Origin: Keguizhuia sedimenti | GTDB lineage: Bacteria > Pseudomonadota > Gammaproteobacteria > Burkholderiales > Burkholderiaceae_D | Reading direction: 5' to 3' | Assembly (NCBI GenBank): GCA_030715135.1 | Contig: JAUYVH010000014.1 | Coordinates: 1 to 64,000 of the forward strand | DNA length: 64,000 nucleotides | Shown here: positions 18,594-26,904 of the stretch, piece after piece | Layout of the letters: every line of letters starts with the position of its first letter | How positions within the stretch are numbered: the first letter of the stretch is position 1 | Made by a program: the position numbers and the translations under genes | Notes under the pieces: generated by a model | What the model was told of the DNA's origin: nothing | The model's database searches: none | What the model saw: only the letters and a program-made list of their open reading frames with translations

Positions 18594-19118
18594 TTATGAA
18601 TCGGCACGCATTCTTTTTCTGGATGTGCGCAAGAACTCCTCAACAAACGGCGCACCGACAAACAAAGTTGTCAAAGATAATATGCCCGCCAGATACGCGA
18701 CCGGCAAGGGATCGCGTTTCCATTCCAGAAGAAAGCGCGCCTGGTCGCTCCATGTGAGCAAAGCACTGAACTGCGTCCAGTTCAGGAGACAAACCAATGC
18801 AAACAGCATCATCGGAATCATCTCCTGGAAGCTATGTACGTGCTGCTCAATCGGTGAAATATCGCGTTTGGCATGGGCATAATGCAAGCCCCACAGCGCG
18901 GTCGCCTCATGCGCCGCCAGACCGAGCCCCATGATAAGCAGGACCAGCGCATTGATCTCCAAGAACAAACCAGCCAGCAAAGGAATGCCGACTTCGACCA
19001 GCATCAGCAAATGAATTGCCGACTTCTTCGCGCCGGCATTCTCGCTTATGTTGGAGGCGCGATGGCACAACCAGTCTGCAAATCCAGCGACAATCCAAAG
19101 CGGAATCAGGCAATACAA
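18594..19118 (-). pseudogene. membrane-protein gene interrupted near its 5' end by a mobile element
   Basis: The remaining frame codes 174 residues with about four or five hydrophobic helices (LIPLWIVAGFADWLCHRAS, VGIPLLAGLFLEINALVLLI, MIPMMLFALVCLL, LPVAYLAGILSLTTLFVG) and conserved-looking His/Glu residues (HEATALWGLHYAH, EQHVHSFQE). It opens at a TTG at 19118 with no ribosome site. Upstream in frame there is a TGA at 19142-19140 that lies inside the terminal repeat of the element at 19136-19430. Deleting the element plus one TA joins an ATG at 19448 (MSIDQ) in frame to LLNGLILYCLIPLWIV. The intact gene was therefore probably 18594-19448 and about 184 residues. The product may be lost, or made weakly from the TTG. 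Function unknown. Confidence 0.7.
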
Positions 19119-19133
19119 AATAAGTCCGTTTAG

Positions 19134-19432
19134 TAGAACTCATTTCATAAATACCAGGGTGATGCGTTCAACCCAGAATCGGATGATGGCAAGGCGTGCA
19201 GCGCCGCAAATAGTCGTCTATTTGCAAGCTGCCTCGGCGGCCCCGCACAACGCTGCAAGCGCCGATTCTGGACTGAACCCGAAGGGAAAGGGCGATTTGG
19301 GCGCATCGCGTTGTTGTCGTGGGGCCGCCGAGGTTGCTTGCACAGGGAACCACCCTGTGCAGCACAACGGCGCCTAGCGCTGCATCCCAAATCGCCCTTT
19401 CGCACACCCTGCTATTGATGAAATGAGTTCTA
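19134..19432. mobile_element. MITE-like non-autonomous element with TA target duplication
   Basis: The element spans 19136-19430 (295 bp) with perfect 13-bp terminal repeats GAACTCATTTCAT and ATGAAATGAGTTC, flanked by TA on both sides. The similarity continues inward to about 33 bp with mismatches. Internally it is highly structured: AAAGGGCGATTTGGG (19287-19301) against CCCAAATCGCCCTTT (19386-19400), CCTCGGCGGCCCC (19232-19244) against GGGGCCGCCGAGG (19321-19333), and a hairpin GCACAGGG/CCCTGTGC (19340-19360). There is no transposase frame. A TA duplication is known for IS630/Tc1-mariner relatives and some IS5 groups; the parent family is not resolved. It splits the membrane-protein gene. 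Confidence 0.8.
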
Positions 19433-19448
19433 ATTGATCAATCGACAT
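19433..19448 (-). pseudogene. severed first codons of the interrupted membrane-protein gene
   Basis: ATG at 19448 followed by TCG ATT GAT CAA T. In the ancestral sequence these codons continue as TTA CTA AAC GGA CTT into the frame at 18594-19118. At present translation from this ATG would enter the element and stop after 24 codons. Confidence 0.6.
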
Positions 19449-19784
19449 GGCAAACCGTTGCGAAGTATGAAGAAAGATGCTTATAACCGTGCATTTCTTT
19501 GGCCAGCTTTGCAGTGGCTGCGTGCCAATGTGTTTGTGCACTCATTCGTTCATTAATGACGAATCTTCAGGTTTTTCCGTGCTATTGTGCATTTATGGCA
19601 TCATCACTCTATATGTAACCCGGCAGCCCGAGCTAAAAGAATTTGCAATAGGAAAGTTCCGGCTTTTTTGCTTTAAGACTGCGAAGCTGAAACAGGCTGC
19701 ATTCCGTAACCTGAAAATTTGACAGCCGGAACTCCGCATTGTTTGTTTGCTCATATCAAAAACACTTTCAAACGAGGATTCTCT
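19449..19784. other. intergenic region upstream of hpf
   Basis: About 335 bases holding the hpf promoter and the original promoter of the leftward interrupted gene. An 81-codon frame at 19477-19722 has no ribosome site and an unlikely composition, so it is not called. Confidence 0.35.
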
Positions 19785-20135
19785 ATGAATATATTGATTA
19801 CAGGACAACATCTTGATTTGACTCCCGCGATTCGCGCCTACGTTGAAAGCAAGCTGGACCGCATCGTCCGCCATTTCGATCAGGTGATTGACATTGCAGT
19901 CATCCTCGGGGTGGACACGCCGGCGGACAAGGATCGTCGTCACCGTGCAGAGGTCAACTTACGCGTAAAGGGCGATGTGATTCATGCGGAAAGCCGTGCT
20001 GAAGACTTGTACGCGGCCATCGATACGCTGGTTGAAAAACTTGACCGGCAAGTCCTGAAGGTCAAAGAAAAAATCAAAGGCCATCGGCAAACCAGCATCA
20101 AGCACATACCGGAGCCGGGCGCAGAGATGCCATAA
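19785..20135 (+). CDS. hpf: ribosome hibernation-promoting factor, short form
   Basis: A 116-residue HPF/YfiA (RaiA) family protein: MNILITGQHLDLTPAIRAYVESKLDRI, then VNLRVKGDVIHAESRAEDLYAAIDTLVEKLDRQVLKVKEK, the beta-alpha-beta-beta-beta-alpha fold that binds the 30S decoding region in stationary phase. It lacks the long-HPF C-terminal dimerisation domain. The ATG at 19785 follows CGAGGATTCTCT; the longer ORF start at 19719 is rejected. In many betaproteobacteria hpf lies beside rpoN; here it stands alone. Confidence 0.92.
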   Translation: MNILITGQHLDLTPAIRAYVESKLDRIVRHFDQVIDIAVILGVDTPADKDRRHRAEVNLRVKGDVIHAESRAEDLYAAIDTLVEKLDRQVLKVKEKIKGHRQTSIKHIPEPGAEMP

Positions 20136-20575
20136 CGCACTTCAAGGCCCTCTCTAAAGCGCAGTCTCAAATAGGGAGGGCTTGGACGCAAAGCTTTCCG
20201 ATCTTCGCTCCAGAACAGCATCTTTTTGAACCGGCGTGAACCGCCCATGTCGGCTGCATTGCACCAGGCATTTTGGCGGGGCATTGAATGGGTTGAAATT
20301 GCTCGCGGGAACATGGCCGATCGGAACTTATACTTACGAAGCGCTATGAAACCGGTTTGACGAAGCGGCTTTTTCCTTTCTTTCAGCGCAGCCGATCAAA
20401 ATGCCGGCACGCGTAATTCTTTCCCCGATTGCTTCCCACGCCCATGATATTGATTTATGATTGGCGTTTGCTTTCATAGCAAGTAGTACCTTAAAACTGC
20501 ATAAATTAGGCATGAGCAAAAAGGCCTGTTAGCCAATTAACAACAACCGATTTCGCTTTCGGCATCAAAGGCATG
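20136..20575. other. intergenic region; possible small RNA locus
   Basis: About 440 bases after hpf with no coding frame that I trust. A clear rightward intrinsic terminator follows at 20576-20610, too far from hpf to be its obvious terminator, so the last ~150 bases could encode a small RNA (see findings). Confidence 0.3.
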
Positions 20576-20610
20576 CGGCTTCCATTTACGGAGGCCGTTT
20601 TCTTTTTCTT
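20576..20610 (+). terminator. Rho-independent terminator without an obvious gene
   Basis: CGGCTTCC (20576-20583), loop ATTTAC, GGAGGCCG (20590-20597, one G-T pair), then TTTTCTTTTTCTT. Strong form; it lies 440 bases after hpf and 80 bases before the AAA ATPase gene. Confidence 0.7.
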
Positions 20611-20690
20611 GCCAGCAGAAACCGGTGCCTGTTTATGCTGTTGCGCTGACTTAATATTCCAGGCGCATCACATTCTTCGAGACCGGACGC

Positions 20691-22370
20691 ATGGCAAACA
20701 AACGTATTGCCAATGTCGTCGCATACGGAGCTGTAATGGATTTTGAACTATCGGAAAAACTGGCCAGTCGCTTGCTGAGCGAAATCGATGAAGGCTCTTT
20801 GCTTGCAAAACAACTTGCCGAGCATCGGGCGATGTACGGCAAGATGATTCTGTCAAGCAAGCTGTTCGATGCGCAGGCACTGGATGTGCTCTATGAATTA
20901 TGCAAGGCAGATGGCGACCGCACATTGATGCTGCAGGTTTCCGCGCTGCGCAATATCCTGAGCGATCCTGCAAGCCGCGAAATCGGCCGGATGGAAGTGC
21001 TGGTGCCTGGACTGGTCGCCTATTTTGCAGACTGTGCAATCGACGGCTGGCTGTACAAGAAAAACAAGGACGGCGTCATGCTGCCCTGGCTGATCCACAA
21101 TATCCGCCATATGCAGCCGATTGAAGGACAGAGCCGTACTCCTTATGTCGTCATCGACCTGATGGCCAACACGCTGCGCTCTGCGAATAAGGACCTGGCC
21201 GATGACTGGACCAGTCGGCGCGGCGCGATGATGCATGCCATCGTCATTTATCCGCACGATATCGTCGACAAAAGCATTCCGGAAATGCTGGCGGACCAGG
21301 GCTACTTCAAGGAAACCGAAGAATTGAAGCGCGAGTATGAGGAGCACGCGCAGCGGTTTATGGCTTTTCAATCGCGCTTCGGCCAGCAATTCGTCCTGCG
21401 CAATGCCGCCTTTATCGTGCAGGACAAGGATAATTCCGAATTTGTCCGGCTAAGGGAAGGCGTCACGGCCAAATGCGTCAATGACGAGGAAATCCTGGAG
21501 CGCCAGTTCGAAATGCGCGCCACGTCCGAGTTCTGGAGCGAGAACGGCATCTGGTCAGGCTTTGATGAAATTCCGCTGCATTGCTATCTGTACCTGTTCC
21601 ATCTGGAACTGCATTGCAATGTCTGGGCGCATGTCCAGAACATTGCTCCTTACCAGTACAAGCCGGAATTGCGCGAAAAGCTGATCCTGCCGCAGGAGCA
21701 TCGCGACCTGATCGACATCCTGACTGCCGATATGCATGTGCTGATGGAAGACTTCATCGAAGGCAAATCCGGCGGCACAACCATTCTTTGCAAGGGCGCG
21801 CCTGGCCTGGGCAAGACGCTGACGGCAGAAGTGTATTCCGAAGTAGTCGGCAAGCCCTTGTACCGCGTGCATTCCGGCCAGCTCGGCACCACCGCCCTTT
21901 CGGTGCAGGAAAACCTGTCGGAAATCCTGCGCCGCGCGGCACGCTGGGATTCCATCCTGTTGCTGGACGAAGCCGATGTCTATATCCGCTGCCGCGACAA
22001 TGATTTGCAGCACAATGCCATCGTCGCCGAATTCCTGCGCACGCTGGAATATTTCAGCGGCTTGCTGTTCATGACGACCAACCGCATCGATGACGTGGAT
22101 GACGCTATTCTTTCGCGCTGCATTGCCATCATCCAGTACGGCATGCCGGTGCAGGAAGATGCGGTACGGATCTGGAAATCGCTGGCAACCCAGTTCGACG
22201 TGGTTTTGCCGGATGCGCTGATCGAAGAGCTGACCCGCACCTATGCCACCGCTAGCGGCCGCGATATCAAGGAATTGCTGAAGCTGACTGCGAAATTCTG
22301 CCGAGGGAAAAATATCCCGGTTTCGGCCGACGCATTCAGGCAATGTGCGATTTTCCGCGGCGTACGCTAA
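20691..22370 (+). CDS. AAA family ATPase with unknown N-terminal region
   Basis: A 559-residue soluble protein. The C-terminal third is an AAA module: Walker A GAPGLGKT at about residue 370, Walker B ILLLDEADV at about 422, sensor-1 TTN at about 463 and an arginine-finger-like SRC at about 475. The preceding ~350 residues contain no domain I recognise; they are mixed helical (VLVPGLVAYFADCAIDGWLYKKN, RTPYVVIDLMANTLRS). The Walker A strand is followed by a substrate-facing loop (LYRVHSGQLGTT). The gene stands alone, with no protease, chaperone or toxin partner adjacent. Remodelling or quality control is possible but unproven. The ATG at 20691 is preceded by no strong Shine-Dalgarno. Confidence 0.8.
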   Translation: MANKRIANVVAYGAVMDFELSEKLASRLLSEIDEGSLLAKQLAEHRAMYGKMILSSKLFDAQALDVLYELCKADGDRTLMLQVSALRNILSDPASREIGRMEVLVPGLVAYFADCAIDGWLYKKNKDGVMLPWLIHNIRHMQPIEGQSRTPYVVIDLMANTLRSANKDLADDWTSRRGAMMHAIVIYPHDIVDKSIPEMLADQGYFKETEELKREYEEHAQRFMAFQSRFGQQFVLRNAAFIVQDKDNSEFVRLREGVTAKCVNDEEILERQFEMRATSEFWSENGIWSGFDEIPLHCYLYLFHLELHCNVWAHVQNIAPYQYKPELREKLILPQEHRDLIDILTADMHVLMEDFIEGKSGGTTILCKGAPGLGKTLTAEVYSEVVGKPLYRVHSGQLGTTALSVQENLSEILRRAARWDSILLLDEADVYIRCRDNDLQHNAIVAEFLRTLEYFSGLLFMTTNRIDDVDDAILSRCIAIIQYGMPVQEDAVRIWKSLATQFDVVLPDALIEELTRTYATASGRDIKELLKLTAKFCRGKNIPVSADAFRQCAIFRGVR

Positions 22371-22412
22371 GCGCAGGAAGGCTCCTCCTATGTGAGCCCT
22401 TGCGCGCCCCAA

Positions 22413-22441
22413 GACTGGCTGACACCAGCGTGTAGCCAGTC
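22413..22441. terminator. stem-loop between convergent genes
   Basis: GACTGGCT (22413-22420) and AGCCAGTC (22434-22441), with an inner ACAC/GTGT pairing around a 4-nt loop and one bulge. It lies between the AAA ATPase and esterase genes, which converge here. There is no T-tract, so this is a tentative terminator. Confidence 0.4.
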
Positions 22442-22516
22442 GTTTCAAACTCTCTATTCGGAATGAGGGCTTCCTATGGTTCCGGCACAGGGCTTCCCGC
22501 CTTGCGCAGGGAAGCT

Positions 22517-23233
22517 TCAGCGCTTGTCCATCAGGAAGAAATCCATCGCCAGTTCGACGATTGGCGGATGGATGATATGCCTGCCATTGAACTCGACATA
22601 TTCCACATCGTACCCGGCTGCCTTCAGCTTTGAGGCATGCGCCCTTCCACTGGTTTCAATCGGCAACTGCTCATCGACCAGGCCATGTGCAATGAAAACC
22701 CGCGGCGTCCCCTGCTGAACGAAGACGGACATAAAGCCGCCGGAAAAGACGATGACATGGCTTACCAGATCGCCATTGCTTATGCCCGTCGACAAGGAGT
22801 AGCTGCCGCCGTCCGAAAAGCCGGCAAACCCGAAATGCTTTGGATCGATCCGGAAATGAGAGGACACTTTTGTTAATGCGGCATTCAGGCGCTCCAGATC
22901 CGGGCCGTTTCCTCCAATGACGATATCCCAGGTCGGGAGCATGGAATGCGGAAGCAGCAGAAGGAAACGGCGCTGTTCTGCGTGATGTTCAAGAAAAGGC
23001 AAGACCTTTTCAGGGAAGCCACCCGCGCCATGGAACATCACCAGCAACGGCACCTCCGCCGTCGTATCCAACCCGCTGGGAACATAAAGCATCGCGTCGC
23101 GCTCTTGCGCAATGCCGAGCCAATTCCGGCCTGCAGGCAAAGGCGCCTGGTCCGGCATAGCCAATTTAAATGAAAGCCGCCCCAACAGGGACGGATCGAA
23201 CAAGGATGGATCAATCAGGGAAGGGTCGATCAT
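22517..23233 (-). CDS. phospholipase/carboxylesterase-type alpha/beta hydrolase
   Basis: A 238-residue serine esterase. VPLLVMFHGAGGFPEKVL carries the oxyanion hole, GFSDGGSY the nucleophile serine (about residue 141), HGLVDEQLP the acid (about 189) and FNGRHIIHP the histidine (about 220). No signal peptide is evident. The N-terminus is odd: three tandem (I/F)DPSL units encoded by different synonymous codons. It converges on the AAA ATPase gene. The substrate is unknown. Confidence 0.8.
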   Translation of the reverse strand: MIDPSLIDPSLFDPSLLGRLSFKLAMPDQAPLPAGRNWLGIAQERDAMLYVPSGLDTTAEVPLLVMFHGAGGFPEKVLPFLEHHAEQRRFLLLLPHSMLPTWDIVIGGNGPDLERLNAALTKVSSHFRIDPKHFGFAGFSDGGSYSLSTGISNGDLVSHVIVFSGGFMSVFVQQGTPRVFIAHGLVDEQLPIETSGRAHASKLKAAGYDVEYVEFNGRHIIHPPIVELAMDFFLMDKR

Positions 23234-23574
23234 TGCGAAAATCTTTATTCACGGGATGGAATGACGTGCCTGCAGTCATCCGACTCCAAACAAAACATGT
23301 TTGCGGGCGCACGTCCGATACGGGTAATCATACCCTGCTTTGCACGATAGCCTCAAGGGAGCAAGCCCTGGAAGACCTGCCATGATTTTCTGATATTTGA
23401 TTTCCGACGCAGCGTAGCGGCCATGCATTTGCAGGCAGTCCGGCAAACCGTTCCGGGCAATCTGCGCGAGTTTCCGAACCGTTATGATGAATGCCGCCGG
23501 CCGAACGGATGAGGGCAGACCAGTAAATAACGATGAACCGCAGAGATTTCTGCTGCTATCGGGGCGGATTTACA
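23234..23574. other. intergenic region, no gene recognised
   Basis: About 340 bases between two leftward genes (esterase downstream, GGDEF/EAL gene upstream). It should hold the esterase promoter. I see no clear terminator or small ORF. Confidence 0.35.
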
Positions 23575-26268
23575 CTACATCATTTTTAACGGGTTATCCT
23601 GTCGGTCAAGGTAATAAGCCTTGAAGTTCTTTGCGTTTCCAGGCCTGGAAAAATAAAAACCCTGGCATTCATCGCACCCCATCTCCTTCAGGGCAGCATA
23701 GATTTTCACATCTTCGACACCTTCGGCCAGGGTCGTCAAATTGAGACTGCGCGCGATCTGGATAATCGCATTGACGATGGCGCGGTCATCGGCATCGCGC
23801 ACCAGATCGCACACAAAGGATTTATCAATTTTCAATTTGTCGACATCCAGGCGTTTCAGGTAAGAGAGGCTGGAATAGCCGGTGCCGAAATCATCGATGG
23901 ATAGCTTTACGTCCAGGGCCTTCAATTCATGCATGCTTCCCAATACATTTTCAACGTCCTGAATCAGCACCGATTCAGTCAGCTCCAGTTCAAGCAGACG
24001 CGGGTCCATGCCCGATTCGTCCAATGCCTGAATCACAGTTTTTTCCAGATCGCCTCTTCTGAATTGCATGACCGACAAATTGACTGCGATCGTCAGGCCT
24101 TCCAAGCCTTGCTCTGCCCACTCGACGCCTTGACGGCACGCTTCCTTCAGCACCCATTCTCCGATCGGAACGATCAGGCCGCTTTCTTCAGCGATATGGA
24201 TGAATTTTGCCGGGTGCACCAGTCCCTGTTCTGGGTGCCGCCACCGGATCAGGGCTTCCGCGCCGACTATCTTGCCGGTTGCAAGGCTGATCTGCGGCTC
24301 ATAATGCAGCTCGAACTCTCCACGCTCCAGTGCACGCCGCAGGCCGCTGCGAATCAGCAATTGATCCATTGCCTCGACATTCATCTGCTCATCGAAGAAG
24401 CGATAAGTGTTGCGCCCGGCATCCTTGGCACGGTACATCGCCATATCCGCCTTCTTCAGCAGCGTATCGAAGTCCATGCCATCGTCCGGATAAAGCGCCA
24501 CGCCGATCGACATGGAGATCGGAAGTTCATTGCCGTCGATATAAAACGGCTCTTGCAACTTCTTTTTATACTTGCCGAGAATGGAGGGAATAATGTCCGC
24601 ATCAGACAGGTTGGAGAGAACGATCAGAAACTCGTCGCCGCCCTGGCGACTGATCGTGTCGATCAGCCGCACGGTGCTTTTCAGGCGGCTCGCGATTTCA
24701 ATTAACAAGTCATCACCGACAGAATGTCCAAGCGAATCATTAATTGCCTTGAAGTGGTCGAGATCAAAAAATACCAGCGCGACTTTCTTTCCTTCGCGGT
24801 CGGCATATGCAGCAGCCTGATTGAATCGGTCCCGCACCAGCAATCGATTCGGCAATTCGGTCAATGTATCGTGATGCGCAAGAAATTCCACGCGCTTTTC
24901 CGCTGCCTTGCGCTCGGTAATATCGGCTGCAATGGCCAGATAGCCTTCGATTTCACCGGCGGCATTGCGCAATGCCGCCATCGTGACGATCAGATCGATG
25001 AGTGTGCCGTCCCGGCGCTGGCGTTGCACTTCGGTCTGGATAGTACGATCCCGCTCGAGAATCTGGCGGCGGAATTCCTCGCTTTCATCCTCTTTACCGG
25101 GAGGTACAGTAGGCAGCGGTGTGCCGATCACTTCCGCTTCCGCCCAGCCGAACATGCGCTCGCAGGCCTGGTTCCATGCCGTTACCAGCCCGTTCTTGTC
25201 GCGGGTATAGATGGCTAAAGGCGAACTGTGCACGATGATCCGGTTCATTTCGTTCTCGGCATCGATCGCACGATTAACCTGCTCGATCTTCTTCTTTGCC
25301 AGCATCTGCTTGCGCAACCCCCAATACATCAGGATCGACAGGGAAAAAGACAAGACGACGAAAAAGATTACCGAAGTAATGGCGGATTCTTTTTTCCAGC
25401 GCGCCAGATACGATTCGGTCGATATGCCGACCAGAAGATTCAACGGCGTATCGCCGATCTGGCGAAAACTTACGACGCGTTCCACGCCGTCGGTATCCGA
25501 AACCGAGCGCAAGGTGGCATTGCTCTTTCCGGCGGCAAAAGTTTCATGCAAGAGCGGTGAAGCGATGCGGACTCCTGCGGCCCGGTTGCCGTCGGCCAAA
25601 GCAGGGTAACGGGCAAGAATAGTAAAGTCGTCGTTGAACAAGCTTACGACGCCTTTGCTCCCTACATCCAGCGCTGAAAGGTTTTTAATGAATTGCGCCG
25701 AGCCTGTGTGCGCATAGATGATTCCAGCAAATGTGCCGTCCAAGTAATTCATGCGGCGTGCCAGGAAAAATTGGGCCTGCCCTTTTTCAGGGTCGATGAT
25801 TGCCTTGGAAACGACCAGGCCGGAATTGGCGTCATTTCTTAATAGTGCATAGTGACCATCGCCAACAAGCGCCGCGACATATTCCCTGGCTAGCCCCACG
25901 CCATACGCCACCCTGCCGTCGGCATCGGTTGCCCACAGGCCATCCACCTTGGGCAAGCGAGCCAATTGCTGCTCAATAAACGCATCGAATACTGCCTTGT
26001 CGATACCGCCGGTGTCATATTGCCGTTCTGCTTCGTCGGCGATGGTCAGGAGTGCCAGATCGATCGTATGGAAATCAGCCTGAATTTTGCTGGCCAGCGA
26101 CTGCACCAAGTTCCTCGTTTCGACTTCGGCCCGCCGTTCATACTGGATCCGCGTCTCATAAAGAGAAAATGCGGCCAAGGCGAAGATCGCGACATTGAGT
26201 ATCAACAGGCTTAACGCCATCCGAACGACCATATTGCCGCGCAATCTGCTTAAATTTGGCAGTTGCAT
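23575..26268 (-). CDS. bifunctional GGDEF/EAL c-di-GMP enzyme with Cache-like and PAS domains
   Basis: An 897-residue membrane protein. TM helix at about 15-37, double-Cache-like periplasmic region (about 40-280, with GLWATDADGRVAYGVG and LARRMNYLDGTFAGIIYAHTG), TM at about 290-312, PAS/PAC (about 345-460), GGDEF (about 470-625) with RQGGDEF and an RxxD I-site (RLID), then EAL (about 640-885). The EAL domain keeps EALIRW, AVNLS, ELTES, DDFGTG, LKIDKS, AEGVED and CQGFYF, so both activities look possible. The ORF can start at a TTG at 26301; the ATG at 26268 is preferred, with AGAAAGG somewhat far upstream. It is transcribed alone. Ligand unknown. Confidence 0.88.
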   Translation of the reverse strand: MQLPNLSRLRGNMVVRMALSLLILNVAIFALAAFSLYETRIQYERRAEVETRNLVQSLASKIQADFHTIDLALLTIADEAERQYDTGGIDKAVFDAFIEQQLARLPKVDGLWATDADGRVAYGVGLAREYVAALVGDGHYALLRNDANSGLVVSKAIIDPEKGQAQFFLARRMNYLDGTFAGIIYAHTGSAQFIKNLSALDVGSKGVVSLFNDDFTILARYPALADGNRAAGVRIASPLLHETFAAGKSNATLRSVSDTDGVERVVSFRQIGDTPLNLLVGISTESYLARWKKESAITSVIFFVVLSFSLSILMYWGLRKQMLAKKKIEQVNRAIDAENEMNRIIVHSSPLAIYTRDKNGLVTAWNQACERMFGWAEAEVIGTPLPTVPPGKEDESEEFRRQILERDRTIQTEVQRQRRDGTLIDLIVTMAALRNAAGEIEGYLAIAADITERKAAEKRVEFLAHHDTLTELPNRLLVRDRFNQAAAYADREGKKVALVFFDLDHFKAINDSLGHSVGDDLLIEIASRLKSTVRLIDTISRQGGDEFLIVLSNLSDADIIPSILGKYKKKLQEPFYIDGNELPISMSIGVALYPDDGMDFDTLLKKADMAMYRAKDAGRNTYRFFDEQMNVEAMDQLLIRSGLRRALERGEFELHYEPQISLATGKIVGAEALIRWRHPEQGLVHPAKFIHIAEESGLIVPIGEWVLKEACRQGVEWAEQGLEGLTIAVNLSVMQFRRGDLEKTVIQALDESGMDPRLLELELTESVLIQDVENVLGSMHELKALDVKLSIDDFGTGYSSLSYLKRLDVDKLKIDKSFVCDLVRDADDRAIVNAIIQIARSLNLTTLAEGVEDVKIYAALKEMGCDECQGFYFSRPGNAKNFKAYYLDRQDNPLKMM

Positions 26269-26614
26269 CGAAACGGCAGGGCCTTTCTGATATGGTCGCA
26301 AAATGGATTAAATGAACGAAGAAATAAATGAAATCAATTATTGAAGACTAGGCCATTACTTACCGAGAGGAAAACAAATACTACAAAGCGATGTGTCCGA
26401 TTGCAAGCCGCTTCGCTTTAGCGTCCGTTTATTGTGTCGTATCCGTGCACTTTTCCGGCAATCTCGATACTTTTCATTGAAATGTTTCTTTGGGGAATTA
26501 ATGCGGCAGCTCTAATATGCTGGCATGATGCTGACTCCAAGTAAAAACTTGCAGTCAGATATTTATTCGTGAAGCATCTATTGAACTCATGGAGCTTTTC
26601 ATCAAGGAGTATGC
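26269..26614. other. intergenic region between divergent genes
   Basis: About 345 bases, AT-rich, holding the promoters of the leftward GGDEF/EAL gene and the rightward 51-residue ORF. No other feature seen. Confidence 0.35.
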
Positions 26615-26770
26615 ATGCATCAAAAAGGATTAACGATTATTCAGCTTATGCTGATTTTGCTGATAGTCGGCATCGCCGGATCTTATGTGATTGATTTTCT
26701 GATCGAAAAACGGTGCGAGACTTCATCGAACAAATCCTTATGTGTACAACGAGGGAGTAAAGACAAATAA
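26615..26770 (+). CDS. very small prepilin-like membrane protein (51 residues)
   Basis: Sequence opening MHQKGLTIIQLMLILLIVGI. This copies the type IV prepilin cleavage and helix motif (basic leader ending in K-G, then a hydrophobic helix), but with Gln at the position of the usual Glu5. After the helix come IEKRCETSSNKSLC, with two cysteines 10 apart, and a short basic tail. AAGGAG lies 5 nt before the ATG, an excellent ribosome site. It is much shorter than any normal pilin (about 140 residues), so it may be a minimal pilin-like protein, a decayed pilin gene, or simply a single-span protein. No other pilus gene is near. Its stop codon lies inside a 21-bp inverted repeat. Confidence 0.6.
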   Translation: MHQKGLTIIQLMLILLIVGIAGSYVIDFLIEKRCETSSNKSLCVQRGSKDK

Positions 26771-26797
26771 ATTAAAAATTTATTTGTCTTTACTCCC
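26753..26797. repeat. perfect 21-bp inverted repeat overlapping a stop codon
   Basis: The arm 26753-26773 (beginning GGGAGTAAAGACAAATAA) is exactly complementary to 26777-26797 (ending TTTGTCTTTACTCCC), with only AAA between. The left arm contains the last five codons and stop of the pilin-like ORF. It could fold as a very stable hairpin at the 3' end of that mRNA. It lacks a T-tract, so it is not a textbook terminator. Confidence 0.85.
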
Positions 26798-26904
26798 TGC
26801 ATGGACCTGCTTCATTCAATCCATCATGCATGCATCCTTAATCCCCTTGTAATGCATCGGCAGCGGCCTGCAAAACGCACTAGAGAAGATCAAACAGAAC
26901 CGCT

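Noticed and set aside
19477-19722. 81-codon rightward frame before hpf
   Set aside because: No ribosome site and unlikely composition; lies in the hpf promoter region.
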